From: DAOPZC01 sp035353175
GTDB taxonomy: Bacteria > Verrucomicrobiota > Kiritimatiellia > RFP12 > UBA1067
Length of the DNA: 64,000 nt
NCBI GenBank assembly: GCA_035353175.1
Contig: DAOPZC010000016.1
Coordinates: 13,044 to 77,043 of the forward strand
Direction of reading: 5' to 3'
Under the pieces are notes generated by a model. It was not told the DNA's origin, ran no database searches, and saw nothing but the letters and a program-made list of their open reading frames with translations. Positions within the stretch are counted from its first letter, which is position 1; each line of letters starts with the position of its first letter. The position numbers and the translations under genes were made by a program. Positions 35,285 through 43,703 of the stretch are shown one piece after another.

Positions 35285-36411
35285 GCGCCGATCAATTTCG
35301 GGCAGATCCACGCCGCCACCGCCGCGCATTCCAGTCCGAAGGGAAGATAGCCCGCGAAGCCCGCCACCGGCATCTCGAAGATCTGGAAGGCCTGCACATA
35401 CGGCACGGCATAGACCCACTTGGCATAGCTGTGGAGATTCCACATTTCCCAGAACCCGCCGCAGATCAGCGCCGCCAGCGCGAAGCGCACCACCCGCCGC
35501 CAGTCGCCCGTGCGCAAGTCGTCGACCACCGTCGCCTCGCCCCGCAGGATCTGCACCGCCAGGAACACCGCCAGCGGCGAGATCCAGAGCAGGGGGAAGG
35601 TGAACTCGGGACAGAACACGATCCCCGTCAGGCCGACCGACGCAATCAGCGCCAGCCCGGCCACGCTGGCGGGACGACGCACATCGAACCGCGCGAGTCC
35701 GCATAGCCGTTCGTCCGAAAAAGGACGGAAGGTGTTCAGCCATTCGGCCGTCGCCGTCACCGCTGGCAGCACGGTCGCGAAGCTGAAGGTCGCAAAGAAG
35801 ACATACTCCGCGGCGTTCATGTGGTCGACGCCCTGGTAATACCAGTTCCACACGTAGCGGTTGAGATATTCGAAGAACCACCAGAAGGCGGCGCTCGCCG
35901 GCAACAGCGCCGCATAGGGACCGGGATAGGCGGTCATCAGACAGCGGCCCGACCGCTTCACGCACAACGCGTTCATCACCAGGATATAGGCAGCCCACAC
36001 CAGCAGATACGTGTGCGGCTGGAACGGCGCGAACCACGGGTATCGGGTCCAGGCCAACCCCCATCCGACCGCGCCCAACACGACTCCGGCCCAGCCGAAC
36101 CACGGAAAACGGGACGCGCGGCAGTTCGCAGGCCCGCTCGTTTCCGCCACGCCCCTTCCCCGCACCAGCCGCAACAGGAGCGGCGCGATCACGGCCAGCA
36201 CGCCCGCACACATCGCCGCAAACACCGGCCAGGAGAAGGGGCGCCGCTTGTTCCACAGCTTCGTCGGGTCAAGGCCCCAGTCCTCGGTGCGCGGCGGAAA
36301 CGCGCAGACCCCTTCCAGCACCTCCTGTCGATCGCCCAGCCACGCGCAGGCAAACGGCACGCCCAGCAGCACGGCAGCCAACAGCAGATAATGTGTGACT
36401 CGTCTTGCCAT
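35254..36411 (-). CDS. Polytopic membrane protein of unknown function
   Basis: 385 aa with about ten hydrophobic segments, e.g. at 8-25, 65-82, 108-122, 132-147, 168-185 and 235-275. Aromatic-rich loops include FWWFFEYLNRYVWNWYY. I recognise no family motif. It is the last gene of a minus-strand operon, 44 nt after the short-chain dehydrogenase, and overlaps nspC tail-to-tail by 31 nt. The first residues (MARRVTHYLLLAAVLLGVPFACAW) could be a first membrane helix. Transporter, enzyme and scaffold roles are all open. Confidence 0.75.
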   Translation of the reverse strand: MARRVTHYLLLAAVLLGVPFACAWLGDRQEVLEGVCAFPPRTEDWGLDPTKLWNKRRPFSWPVFAAMCAGVLAVIAPLLLRLVRGRGVAETSGPANCRASRFPWFGWAGVVLGAVGWGLAWTRYPWFAPFQPHTYLLVWAAYILVMNALCVKRSGRCLMTAYPGPYAALLPASAAFWWFFEYLNRYVWNWYYQGVDHMNAAEYVFFATFSFATVLPAVTATAEWLNTFRPFSDERLCGLARFDVRRPASVAGLALIASVGLTGIVFCPEFTFPLLWISPLAVFLAVQILRGEATVVDDLRTGDWRRVVRFALAALICGGFWEMWNLHSYAKWVYAVPYVQAFQIFEMPVAGFAGYLPFGLECAAVAAWICPKLIGAYDSRDLKSP

Positions 36412-36455
36412 GACACGTTACCCTTAGCGCACGCCGTCTGCGGCCATCGGTTTTT

Positions 36456-37193
36456 CTAGGACCGCATGCACATTCCGCCGTCCACGCACAGCGTCTGGCC
36501 GGTAATATACGCTGCACCGTCCGAGGCGAGAAACCGCACCACGCCCGCGACCTCGTCCGGCGTGCCGAAACGCGACATCGGAATCGCGTCGAGCTGCTTG
36601 GCGCGGCGCGTTTCGGGAATGTCGGCAGTCATGTCGGTGGTGATGATGCCGGGCGCGACGGCGTTGACCGTCACACCTGAGGCGGCCAGCTCGCGGGCCG
36701 CAGTCTTGGCGAGCCCGAGCAGCCCGGCTTTCGAGGCGCTGTACGACGCGCGCATGAGATCGCCCATCAGCCCCGCGTCCGAAGAGATGTAGATGATGCG
36801 CCCGGCCTTCTGGCGGGCCATGGGGCGCGACAGGGCTTTGGTGAGCAAGAAGGCCGAATCGAGGTTGGCCGCCATCACCTCGCGCCATTCGTCGAACTTC
36901 GTAAAGGCGATCAGCTGGCTTTTGAGGATGCCCGCATTGCACACGAGGGTGTGGATGACGCCGAACCGCTGCTCAACGGCTTTCGCCAGCGCATCGATTT
37001 GCACGGGGTCGGCAAGGTCGGCGACGAACGCCTCGGCCTCGCCGCCGGAATCCCGAATGGCGGCAAGGGTCTCCTCGGCCCCGTCCTTCGAGCTGCGGTA
37101 GTGGACGGCGACGCGGAAACCGTCGCGGGCCAATGCGAGCGCGATGGCCCGTCCAATTCCTTTTGCGGCACCCGTGACAAGGGCGGTCTTCAT
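36456..37193 (-). CDS. Short-chain dehydrogenase, FabG-like
   Basis: NAD(P)H-dependent 3-oxoacyl-ACP reductase-type protein, 245 aa. Cofactor motif TGAAKGIGRA, structural CNAG, and catalytic S-Y-K in ISSDAGL...YSASKAG are present, as is the C-terminal GQTLCVDGG. The start has AAGGAA. It sits 25 nt after the lipoyl-domain gene and 44 nt before a membrane-protein gene rather than among fatty-acid genes, so a role outside housekeeping fatty-acid synthesis is plausible. Confidence 0.88.
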   Translation of the reverse strand: MKTALVTGAAKGIGRAIALALARDGFRVAVHYRSSKDGAEETLAAIRDSGGEAEAFVADLADPVQIDALAKAVEQRFGVIHTLVCNAGILKSQLIAFTKFDEWREVMAANLDSAFLLTKALSRPMARQKAGRIIYISSDAGLMGDLMRASYSASKAGLLGLAKTAARELAASGVTVNAVAPGIITTDMTADIPETRRAKQLDAIPMSRFGTPDEVAGVVRFLASDGAAYITGQTLCVDGGMCMRS

Positions 37194-37218
37194 GGCGTTT
37201 CCTTCTGGCGGGACGCCC

Positions 37219-37680
37219 TTACGGTTTGAGATACGGGACGAGGACCGTTTCGTCGATGACCTCCGCGCCGGTCTCGGCCTGGACTTTCGCGAGGTCGATG
37301 TCCTGCTCCTGCGCCAGGCGGCGCGCGCGCGGCGTAGCCCTCACGCGGGTGGCGCGTTCGCGGGCCGGCGCGGGGGCCGCAGCCGGTCCGCGGTAAGCGG
37401 TCATCAGGGCCTCGTTCTCGGCCGCGGCGGCGGGGTCCTCCTCGCCCGGGGCCCCGATCAGCCCGGCGATATACCCGGTAGGCACAACGCTCTTTTCCGC
37501 GGCGTAGACCGCGAGCAACGTGCCCGCGGCCGGCGCCTCCAGTTCATAGGCGGCCTTGTCGGTCGTGAGTTCGGCGATGCTCTCGCCGGCCGCTACGGTT
37601 TCGCCGATGTGTTTACGCCAGCGCGTGACGGTCACGTCCACGAGGTTGACGTCCAGTTGGGGTATGATGATGCGTGTCAT
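37219..37680 (-). CDS. Stand-alone lipoyl domain plus E3-binding domain protein
   Basis: 153-aa protein resembling the front half of a 2-oxoacid dehydrogenase E2. Residues 1-78 are a lipoyl domain with the lipoyl lysine in LTTDKAAYELEAPAAG. A linker of ~35 residues rich in Ala and Pro follows, then a peripheral-subunit-binding-like segment (RATPRARRLAQEQDIDLAKV, ~114-150) in which the usual GxGxxGRI is lost. There is no acyltransferase domain and no E1 or E3 gene in the window. The start codon lacks a good ribosome site. It lies 40 nt after the 1914-aa secreted protein and 25 nt before the dehydrogenase. A carrier role for an acyl group is inferred. Confidence 0.85.
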   Translation of the reverse strand: MTRIIIPQLDVNLVDVTVTRWRKHIGETVAAGESIAELTTDKAAYELEAPAAGTLLAVYAAEKSVVPTGYIAGLIGAPGEEDPAAAAENEALMTAYRGPAAAPAPARERATRVRATPRARRLAQEQDIDLAKVQAETGAEVIDETVLVPYLKP

Positions 37681-37720
37681 AAGGTGTTGAGAGTCTGGGC
37701 GCTCCGAGCCCGTCCGCTGA

Positions 37721-40700
37721 TTAAAAGGCGACCGCCTCGAGGCCGGGCAGATTGGCTTTGGTTTTCTCCGTGCCGGGAGGAACGGGCAGCATCCACGTGT
37801 CCGTCAGGTTGCCACGCCGGTCGCTGATCCGGAAGCGGAACCAGTACGGATCGTTGGCCGGCAGCGTCAGGTTGGCGGGGCGGATGCCGGTGTTCTCGGA
37901 TTCGCCACCGGCCCAGACCAGTCCCCTGATGCTGCTGAGGTCGTAGGCCTTGATCGGGATCAGCTGATCGGATGTCCACGGCGCGAGAATGGAGAAGGAA
38001 CGGATCTGGACCTTACCGCTTTGAGATGACGGCGCGAAGAAGAAGGAGAGATAGGTCAGGTCCGGCGTATCCTTGTGCTCCTCGGTCTCGTCGCGCAGGA
38101 AATCGCGCACGTTGATCAGAACGTCCTGCCACACGCCGGTGGTGCACGCCACGTCGCCGATGACATAGGCGAGGTGGTTGGAGACGGAGAGATTCAGCGT
38201 GTGGGCGTCCTTGATGCCGCGCGGACGGCGCGGCCCGGTGTTGAAGGCGATGGTGAAGGGCTTCAGCCCGCGCTTGGTGTCCAGCGTGCGGAAAGAGAGG
38301 GCGAGCCACGGATGCTTGTCCGGGTCCCACGCCGGCGCGAAGGGATGCCGGATGAACGCGCCGCCGTCGCCGGTCGGAGCGATTTCAAGAACATTGCCTT
38401 CGGGCGTCGCGACCGTTTTGGCGGCGACGTGTTGAGTCTCGCTGAAGAACGGCGCCAGCGCGGTGAGCGAGGGCTCGGACCAGAGCGCGTTCACGGTCTT
38501 GTCCAGCGGCTGAACCGTGGGCGGACGCTTGTCGGCGTCGAGATTGACGGGGACGTCGATCTTGATCGGCGGCACCGCGTTGCCTGCGGCATCCGAAACG
38601 CCGTCCACGGTGATGGGCAGCACGTCGCCGTTCTTGGCCTCGGCGAGCTGTTTGCGCAGCAGCCAGATCCAGTCGATCTCGTAGGAAAGCGTCCCCTGCC
38701 CGATCGCGCTGAAACCGTTATCCGTCGCGAGGTTGAGCGGCGAGCCGAGACAGGTGAGGCGGATCGCGTTGGGCAGCGGCGGCGCAACGGGGTCCGAGAG
38801 CGCGAGCGTCAGGCAGCTGCCGTTGTACTTTTCCACCGCTTTGACGGCGTGCGTGACCTTCGGCTGCGCACGGTCGAGCATGAATGGCAGGTCGGCGGGC
38901 TGCGACCAGAGCGACCGTCCGTCGCGGGCGCGGACCAGGAGATGATGGATGCCGTCAGGGATTTTGGCGAGGTCGGGCTGCAGCACCTCGCCGTTCTTGG
39001 CGGGCAGCCACGTGACCTTCTGCTTCTCGCCCTCGGCGCGGTTGTCGAAGGCGACCGGCCCTTGGAGTATGGCGTACACCACGTCGGCCACGCCGTCGGG
39101 ATCGGCGTAATCGGCCTTGAAGGCGAAGGGGCGGTTGGGACCGACCGCCGGGCCGCACGCCACGTCGTCGATGCAGAGCGTGCTGTGCAGGCCGGTCTGG
39201 TCCCGGTCGCGTCGGGACGCGAAGCGGAGCGGCGCGGGCGGCACGGTGGTCCGCTGCGCCAGCGGCAGCTCGCCGCCGCAGTCAGAGGGAATGCCGGTCC
39301 AGATGCGCCACGTGTTGTCCATCGGGGCCGCCTCGCCGCCGGCCAAACGCACGTGGGTGTTGAAAACTTCTGAGAAGGTGAACGCCGTTCCGCCAAACGC
39401 GATGGAGACGGCGGCCATGGGATCGCCCTTGTAGCGGAACTGCACGAGCGGCGTCGCCGCCGCGTTGAACGACTTGACGAGCAGGCCATCCAGCCGCCGC
39501 CCGTAGACCCCGCCGTTTTGGAACTTCAGCACGCCGCCGCGCAGGGGGTCCGTGTAGTCGATCGAGGTCCGCGCCACGGTCTGGTACGGCGCGGCGTCGC
39601 CGGGACGCGCCTCGAAGGTTTGGATGCCCCCTTCCGGCAGTTCGAGGTTGAGCAGGACGGGCGGGTGATTGACCGTCTCGTCCGCGCGCATGGGGACCAC
39701 CTGGCGGAAAAAGCGTCCGTCCGAGAGCTCGAGCGCAAGCGTCATGCGCCCGGGCTGAAGCGTCTCGAAAGGCACGAGGACGCGGATGCTGTTGCCTTCG
39801 ACGGTGAAAGACGCCGGCAGCGCATCCGCCATCGCCCGCTTGGGAGGCAGCATGGGCGAGGGCCAAGGATGCACGGGAGAGACCAGGATCGAGCCGGGAA
39901 TGGAAGAATCCGCCTCCGCGCGCAAGCCGAAGTTGGCGAGCTCGGGCACCGCCCATTCGATGACCGGTTTGCGGGAGTCCAGATTCTCGGGGACCTCGAC
40001 CATCTGCAGCTCGCCGGGCCGCAGGCTGTTGACGATCTGCGCGAGCGCGGCGATCTCCGTGCGCTTCTCGGGCGGCGCGGTCAGCGTCGGCGTCCCGCGG
40101 TGGATCTCGCGGAAGTTGCGGATGGCATACCAGGCGTGGGGCGGATTGCCCTTCAGTCCCTGCTGCACGTCGCTGAGCTGGAGGTTGCCGAAGCCCTCGA
40201 TCTGCACGGCCTGGTTCGCGCGGATCACCTCGGAGGGCACCCAGATCTCGACGGGCGTCCACACCACGTTCGTGCCGTCCGAAGGCGGCACGGCCTCCAG
40301 CTTGCCGACGATCTTGCGCGGGCCGCGGGTCTCATCCGTGCCGGACAGCACATACGTCCAGCCCTGAGACGGGACAAAACCGCCCTTGCCATCCTCTTTC
40401 ACGGTCGAAAATTCGAAGTTGACCAGCGCCTGCGGGTGGCGCGCGATCTCGAAGCGCCAGCCGAGCAGCTTATCGGGCTGGGCGGGCGGCAGATCGCACC
40501 GCACCAGGAAGGTCCCGCCGCCGAGGATCGAGGTGACGCGCATTTCGGGATGGGCCGTGTCGAGATGGCGGAAGCGCACGCTCGGATGGCTCACGGTGTC
40601 GAAGGCCTGCCAATATTCCGGGGAGAGGGGCTGGGCGACACGGCCGTTGATGCGCACGCCGGAATCGGCGGCCGGCGCGGCCTCGGGCGCGGGCGGCACG

Positions 40701-43465
40701 CCGGCGGGGATGGTCCTGAAGGCGAAGGGGCGCGGCTTGATCGACTCGGCGGCGATCTTGATGCGGGCGACCATCATGGAGTTGCAGAAGGTCCAGATGC
40801 CGAGCGAGCCGTCCTGAAGCGGATCCTTGTCCTCGACGTCAAAGACCTGCTCGTTGTCGTAAATGTACTGGAGCTTCGTGCCCACGCGGCGGAGCTGCAT
40901 GCCGTACCACGCGCCGTGGATGTCGCGCCCGGCGGCGACGAGCGGCTGGTACCCTTTGCGCTCCAGACCGGCGCGGGCGCGCGGCACGAGATACTTGGTC
41001 GAAAGGTCCATGATCTCGCCGTTGCGGAGCAGGCGCGAATAAAGCTGCGAATGGTCGGGGTCCCAGCCCGTGGCGATCGCCGAATATCCGTCGCCCGTGG
41101 AGTTGGCGCGGCTCATGACCGTCAGGTTCAGGTCGCCCGGCCGCTCGTACCAGCCCATGCGCATCCCCGCGTAGAACTCGATGCTGAAGTCGCCGCTGAA
41201 GACGTATTTGGACCAGAGCGCGGCGAGCGAGTCGGCGCTCTCGCCGTTCATGTGCGACCAGGTCGGCTCGCAGTAGAAGCGGTTGATGACCTCCCAGCGC
41301 CCGCCGTTGAGGGTCCAGTTGTAGAGCGACTCCGTGAACAGCGTGTCGAAGACGTTGTCGCGCTTGACGAGCGTGTGGCTTAGATTCTCGAGCGTCATGC
41401 CGGTGATGCGCAGCTTGCGCCCCCGCAGCGGCGCAGACAGATGGGTCTTGGCCAGCAGCACTTCGTCTCCGCCCAGCCAGACGACGGAGTCCTCGATGCC
41501 GAGCGTGAAAAGGCGCACCTGCGTTTTGTCGAAAGCGATTTCGGGAACCTGTTCCGCGGCGACCGTGAAGGCGGCGTTGGTGCCGGAATCTGGAGTGAAG
41601 ACGCTGATCCGGTTTTCCTTGACGCTGACGCGGCAGGTTCCGTTGGAAGAGTCTTCGGGAATGCAGAGATGAAGCTCCATCCCGTTGACGATCGGCAGAC
41701 GGACCTTGACCGGGCCCGTGACATCGCCCTTGAACCACGTCATGCCGTCCTTAAACGTAACCCACTGGCCTTCGGGCGAGGCCCAATGGCGCATGAAGGG
41801 ATCGTTCACATAGAGCGGGTTCTTTTCAAAGCGCTCGCTCAGCTTGAGCTCTTTGGAGGCGACCGCCGGCGCCGTGGCAAAGAGGTCGGAAGCCGCCGCG
41901 ACGAGGACGCCCTGGAAGCCGCCGGGCTGCCGCGAAGGCCGGTCAAAACAGACGAGGCGGCTATCCGCGTAGCACCGGAGTTCGCCGGGCCGCAGGGCAT
42001 CCAGCGCGAGCGACACGCGGTTGCTGGCGAACGCGGCGGAAAACGTGTCGAGCGTGACCGCATGGTTGGTCGAGACCTGTTCGAGCCGATAGGTCCGCGT
42101 CCCGCCGGACTGCTGGCAAGTGAACCGGTAATACGGCGTGCCGGGACCTGTCGCGCCGGCGTTCAGCCCGCAGATGAAATCGTCGGAGGTGGCCACAAAC
42201 AGCGTTTCCTGCCGCAGCGGGCCGCCGGATGCGGCGCCGTACTCCCAGCCATTGGTGGCGTGGGCATCCGGAGGGAAATAGAGCCAGGTGGTCCCTTGGC
42301 GCAGGAGCGACTGCACGCCGGGGGTCTGAAGCCGCGTGGCGAAGGCGACGTCTTCGGGCGTTTCGAACAGGCGGTCCTCATGAGACCAGGCCGAAACGTC
42401 GTCGAAACGCGTGGCTTCCCCGTCCGGCATATTGGAGAATAGGCCGAACCGGCCGCCCGGGGGCAGCAGCATCTTGTGGCGAATGACTTCGATATTGTCC
42501 GCGCGACAGACGATGCGGTCATCGTAGATCTGCGCTTCAAGCAGCAGCCACTGGCCCGCGGGCAGCTCGGTCTGCACCGCCTCGAGCGGAAGGACGGCCG
42601 CATCGTCCTGCGCAGGCTTGCGCCACAATTCGAGAACCAGGCGGTCCGTCGCCGGATCCGTGCGCGCCGTAAAGGCGAAATAGCCGCCGTGCTCGCCCGC
42701 CAGGAAAACGAGTCCGTTGGTGCCGCTGTTGTGCTGGACGGCGGCGCGGTAGACGTACCGGCTGTAGAACGGCTCCCCGGAAAGAACCACCGCGTTCGTC
42801 CCGCCCCCCTCCAGCGTATAGAAATTGGGGCTCTTCTCCGGCTTGGGCTGTCGGGCGAGCTGATACCCTCCGGACGAGCCGCTGATGGAACCGGTGACCG
42901 AATGGAGCTTCCAGATTCCGCACATGATTTCCCACGTCGGCGGAAACTCCGAGCCCGCCGGCACCAGGAAGTTGTCTTCAAATTTGAAGGACCCGAGGCG
43001 CTGCGTGTAATCGTCCGCCTTGTCTTCCGGCGGCTGGTTTTCAGGTTTGTGCTGCAGCTCGAGCTTGCCTTCCCACAGCTCCGGCATCCTCAGGACCGGC
43101 TGATCGTCGACGTACGCGAGCCAAGCGTCCTCCGTGCGTTTGAGCGTGAACCAGCACAGCGCGTTGGTCAACGGCGGACAGGGCAACGTCGAAAACCGCC
43201 GCTCGATCGCCTTCGGGAAGAAATCCGTCGGCAGCAGCCGGAAACGCGTATCCCCCTCGCTTAAAAGGAGTTCCGCCTGGCTGTTGTTTCCCGGATTGTG
43301 GAGCCGGATGCGGAGCCCCCCGTTTTCCGGCGTCAGATTCATGGCGGCCAACGCGCTGCGGTCGGCAACCTCCAGCCGCGCCCCCCAGGCCTCTGGCACC
43401 GCGGTCCCGAAACTCCCCCAAGCGATAAAAGCGGCCCCCAGTAAAACAGAAATTTGCTTTTTCAC
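37721..43465 (-). CDS. 1914-aa secreted multidomain protein with lectin-like and Ig-like repeats
   Basis: Giant exported protein. The start is taken as GTG 43465, which begins a Sec signal (VKKQISVLLGAAFIAWGSFG) and lies 7 nt after a -10 box. At least three jelly-roll (LamG/DUF1080-like) segments occur in the N-terminal half: ~135-390 (FEDNFLVPAGSEFPPTWEIM), ~570-700 and ~715-960 (TESLYNWTLNGGRWEV). The C-terminal half has Ig/cadherin-like stretches (FKADYADPDGVADVVYAI) and a last beta-sandwich at ~1690-1830. No catalytic motif or membrane anchor was recognised. It heads an operon with lipoyl, dehydrogenase and membrane proteins, an odd partnership. Binding to extracellular polymer is the most likely role (inference). 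Confidence 0.8.
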   Translation of the reverse strand: MKKQISVLLGAAFIAWGSFGTAVPEAWGARLEVADRSALAAMNLTPENGGLRIRLHNPGNNSQAELLLSEGDTRFRLLPTDFFPKAIERRFSTLPCPPLTNALCWFTLKRTEDAWLAYVDDQPVLRMPELWEGKLELQHKPENQPPEDKADDYTQRLGSFKFEDNFLVPAGSEFPPTWEIMCGIWKLHSVTGSISGSSGGYQLARQPKPEKSPNFYTLEGGGTNAVVLSGEPFYSRYVYRAAVQHNSGTNGLVFLAGEHGGYFAFTARTDPATDRLVLELWRKPAQDDAAVLPLEAVQTELPAGQWLLLEAQIYDDRIVCRADNIEVIRHKMLLPPGGRFGLFSNMPDGEATRFDDVSAWSHEDRLFETPEDVAFATRLQTPGVQSLLRQGTTWLYFPPDAHATNGWEYGAASGGPLRQETLFVATSDDFICGLNAGATGPGTPYYRFTCQQSGGTRTYRLEQVSTNHAVTLDTFSAAFASNRVSLALDALRPGELRCYADSRLVCFDRPSRQPGGFQGVLVAAASDLFATAPAVASKELKLSERFEKNPLYVNDPFMRHWASPEGQWVTFKDGMTWFKGDVTGPVKVRLPIVNGMELHLCIPEDSSNGTCRVSVKENRISVFTPDSGTNAAFTVAAEQVPEIAFDKTQVRLFTLGIEDSVVWLGGDEVLLAKTHLSAPLRGRKLRITGMTLENLSHTLVKRDNVFDTLFTESLYNWTLNGGRWEVINRFYCEPTWSHMNGESADSLAALWSKYVFSGDFSIEFYAGMRMGWYERPGDLNLTVMSRANSTGDGYSAIATGWDPDHSQLYSRLLRNGEIMDLSTKYLVPRARAGLERKGYQPLVAAGRDIHGAWYGMQLRRVGTKLQYIYDNEQVFDVEDKDPLQDGSLGIWTFCNSMMVARIKIAAESIKPRPFAFRTIPAGVPPAPEAAPAADSGVRINGRVAQPLSPEYWQAFDTVSHPSVRFRHLDTAHPEMRVTSILGGGTFLVRCDLPPAQPDKLLGWRFEIARHPQALVNFEFSTVKEDGKGGFVPSQGWTYVLSGTDETRGPRKIVGKLEAVPPSDGTNVVWTPVEIWVPSEVIRANQAVQIEGFGNLQLSDVQQGLKGNPPHAWYAIRNFREIHRGTPTLTAPPEKRTEIAALAQIVNSLRPGELQMVEVPENLDSRKPVIEWAVPELANFGLRAEADSSIPGSILVSPVHPWPSPMLPPKRAMADALPASFTVEGNSIRVLVPFETLQPGRMTLALELSDGRFFRQVVPMRADETVNHPPVLLNLELPEGGIQTFEARPGDAAPYQTVARTSIDYTDPLRGGVLKFQNGGVYGRRLDGLLVKSFNAAATPLVQFRYKGDPMAAVSIAFGGTAFTFSEVFNTHVRLAGGEAAPMDNTWRIWTGIPSDCGGELPLAQRTTVPPAPLRFASRRDRDQTGLHSTLCIDDVACGPAVGPNRPFAFKADYADPDGVADVVYAILQGPVAFDNRAEGEKQKVTWLPAKNGEVLQPDLAKIPDGIHHLLVRARDGRSLWSQPADLPFMLDRAQPKVTHAVKAVEKYNGSCLTLALSDPVAPPLPNAIRLTCLGSPLNLATDNGFSAIGQGTLSYEIDWIWLLRKQLAEAKNGDVLPITVDGVSDAAGNAVPPIKIDVPVNLDADKRPPTVQPLDKTVNALWSEPSLTALAPFFSETQHVAAKTVATPEGNVLEIAPTGDGGAFIRHPFAPAWDPDKHPWLALSFRTLDTKRGLKPFTIAFNTGPRRPRGIKDAHTLNLSVSNHLAYVIGDVACTTGVWQDVLINVRDFLRDETEEHKDTPDLTYLSFFFAPSSQSGKVQIRSFSILAPWTSDQLIPIKAYDLSSIRGLVWAGGESENTGIRPANLTLPANDPYWFRFRISDRRGNLTDTWMLPVPPGTEKTKANLPGLEAVAF

Positions 43466-43472
43466 GGCTGAC

Positions 43473-43501
43473 AGTTTAGCAGGTTTTGTTGAGTCGGATA
43501 A
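43473..43501 (-). promoter_or_regulatory. Leaderless promoter of the 1914-aa protein operon
   Basis: Minus strand: TTATCC (43501-43496), 17-nt spacer, TAAACT (43478-43473), then 7 nt to GTG 43465. No Shine-Dalgarno lies before the GTG. Confidence 0.5.
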
Positions 43502-43703
43502 GGGGGAAACGCGAAAGAACACGAAGAAACAAAGGCCATCCCCCAACCGCTGTTTAAGGAGAACGGCACTCGGTCCCTTTTATTGGGCAAAAAAGCGCCG
43601 CCGCGATGGCCGCACGCCTGTGCTCGACAGCACGGCTTGGAAGCCCGTATACTGAAAAGATGCGCGAGAATGTGTGCCGGGTGTGAAGCGGGGGGATCCT
43701 GTT

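Noticed and set aside
36412..36455. Terminator between the dehydrogenase and the membrane-protein gene
   Set aside because: There is no stem-loop; an AAGGG ribosome site is present instead, so the genes are probably co-transcribed.
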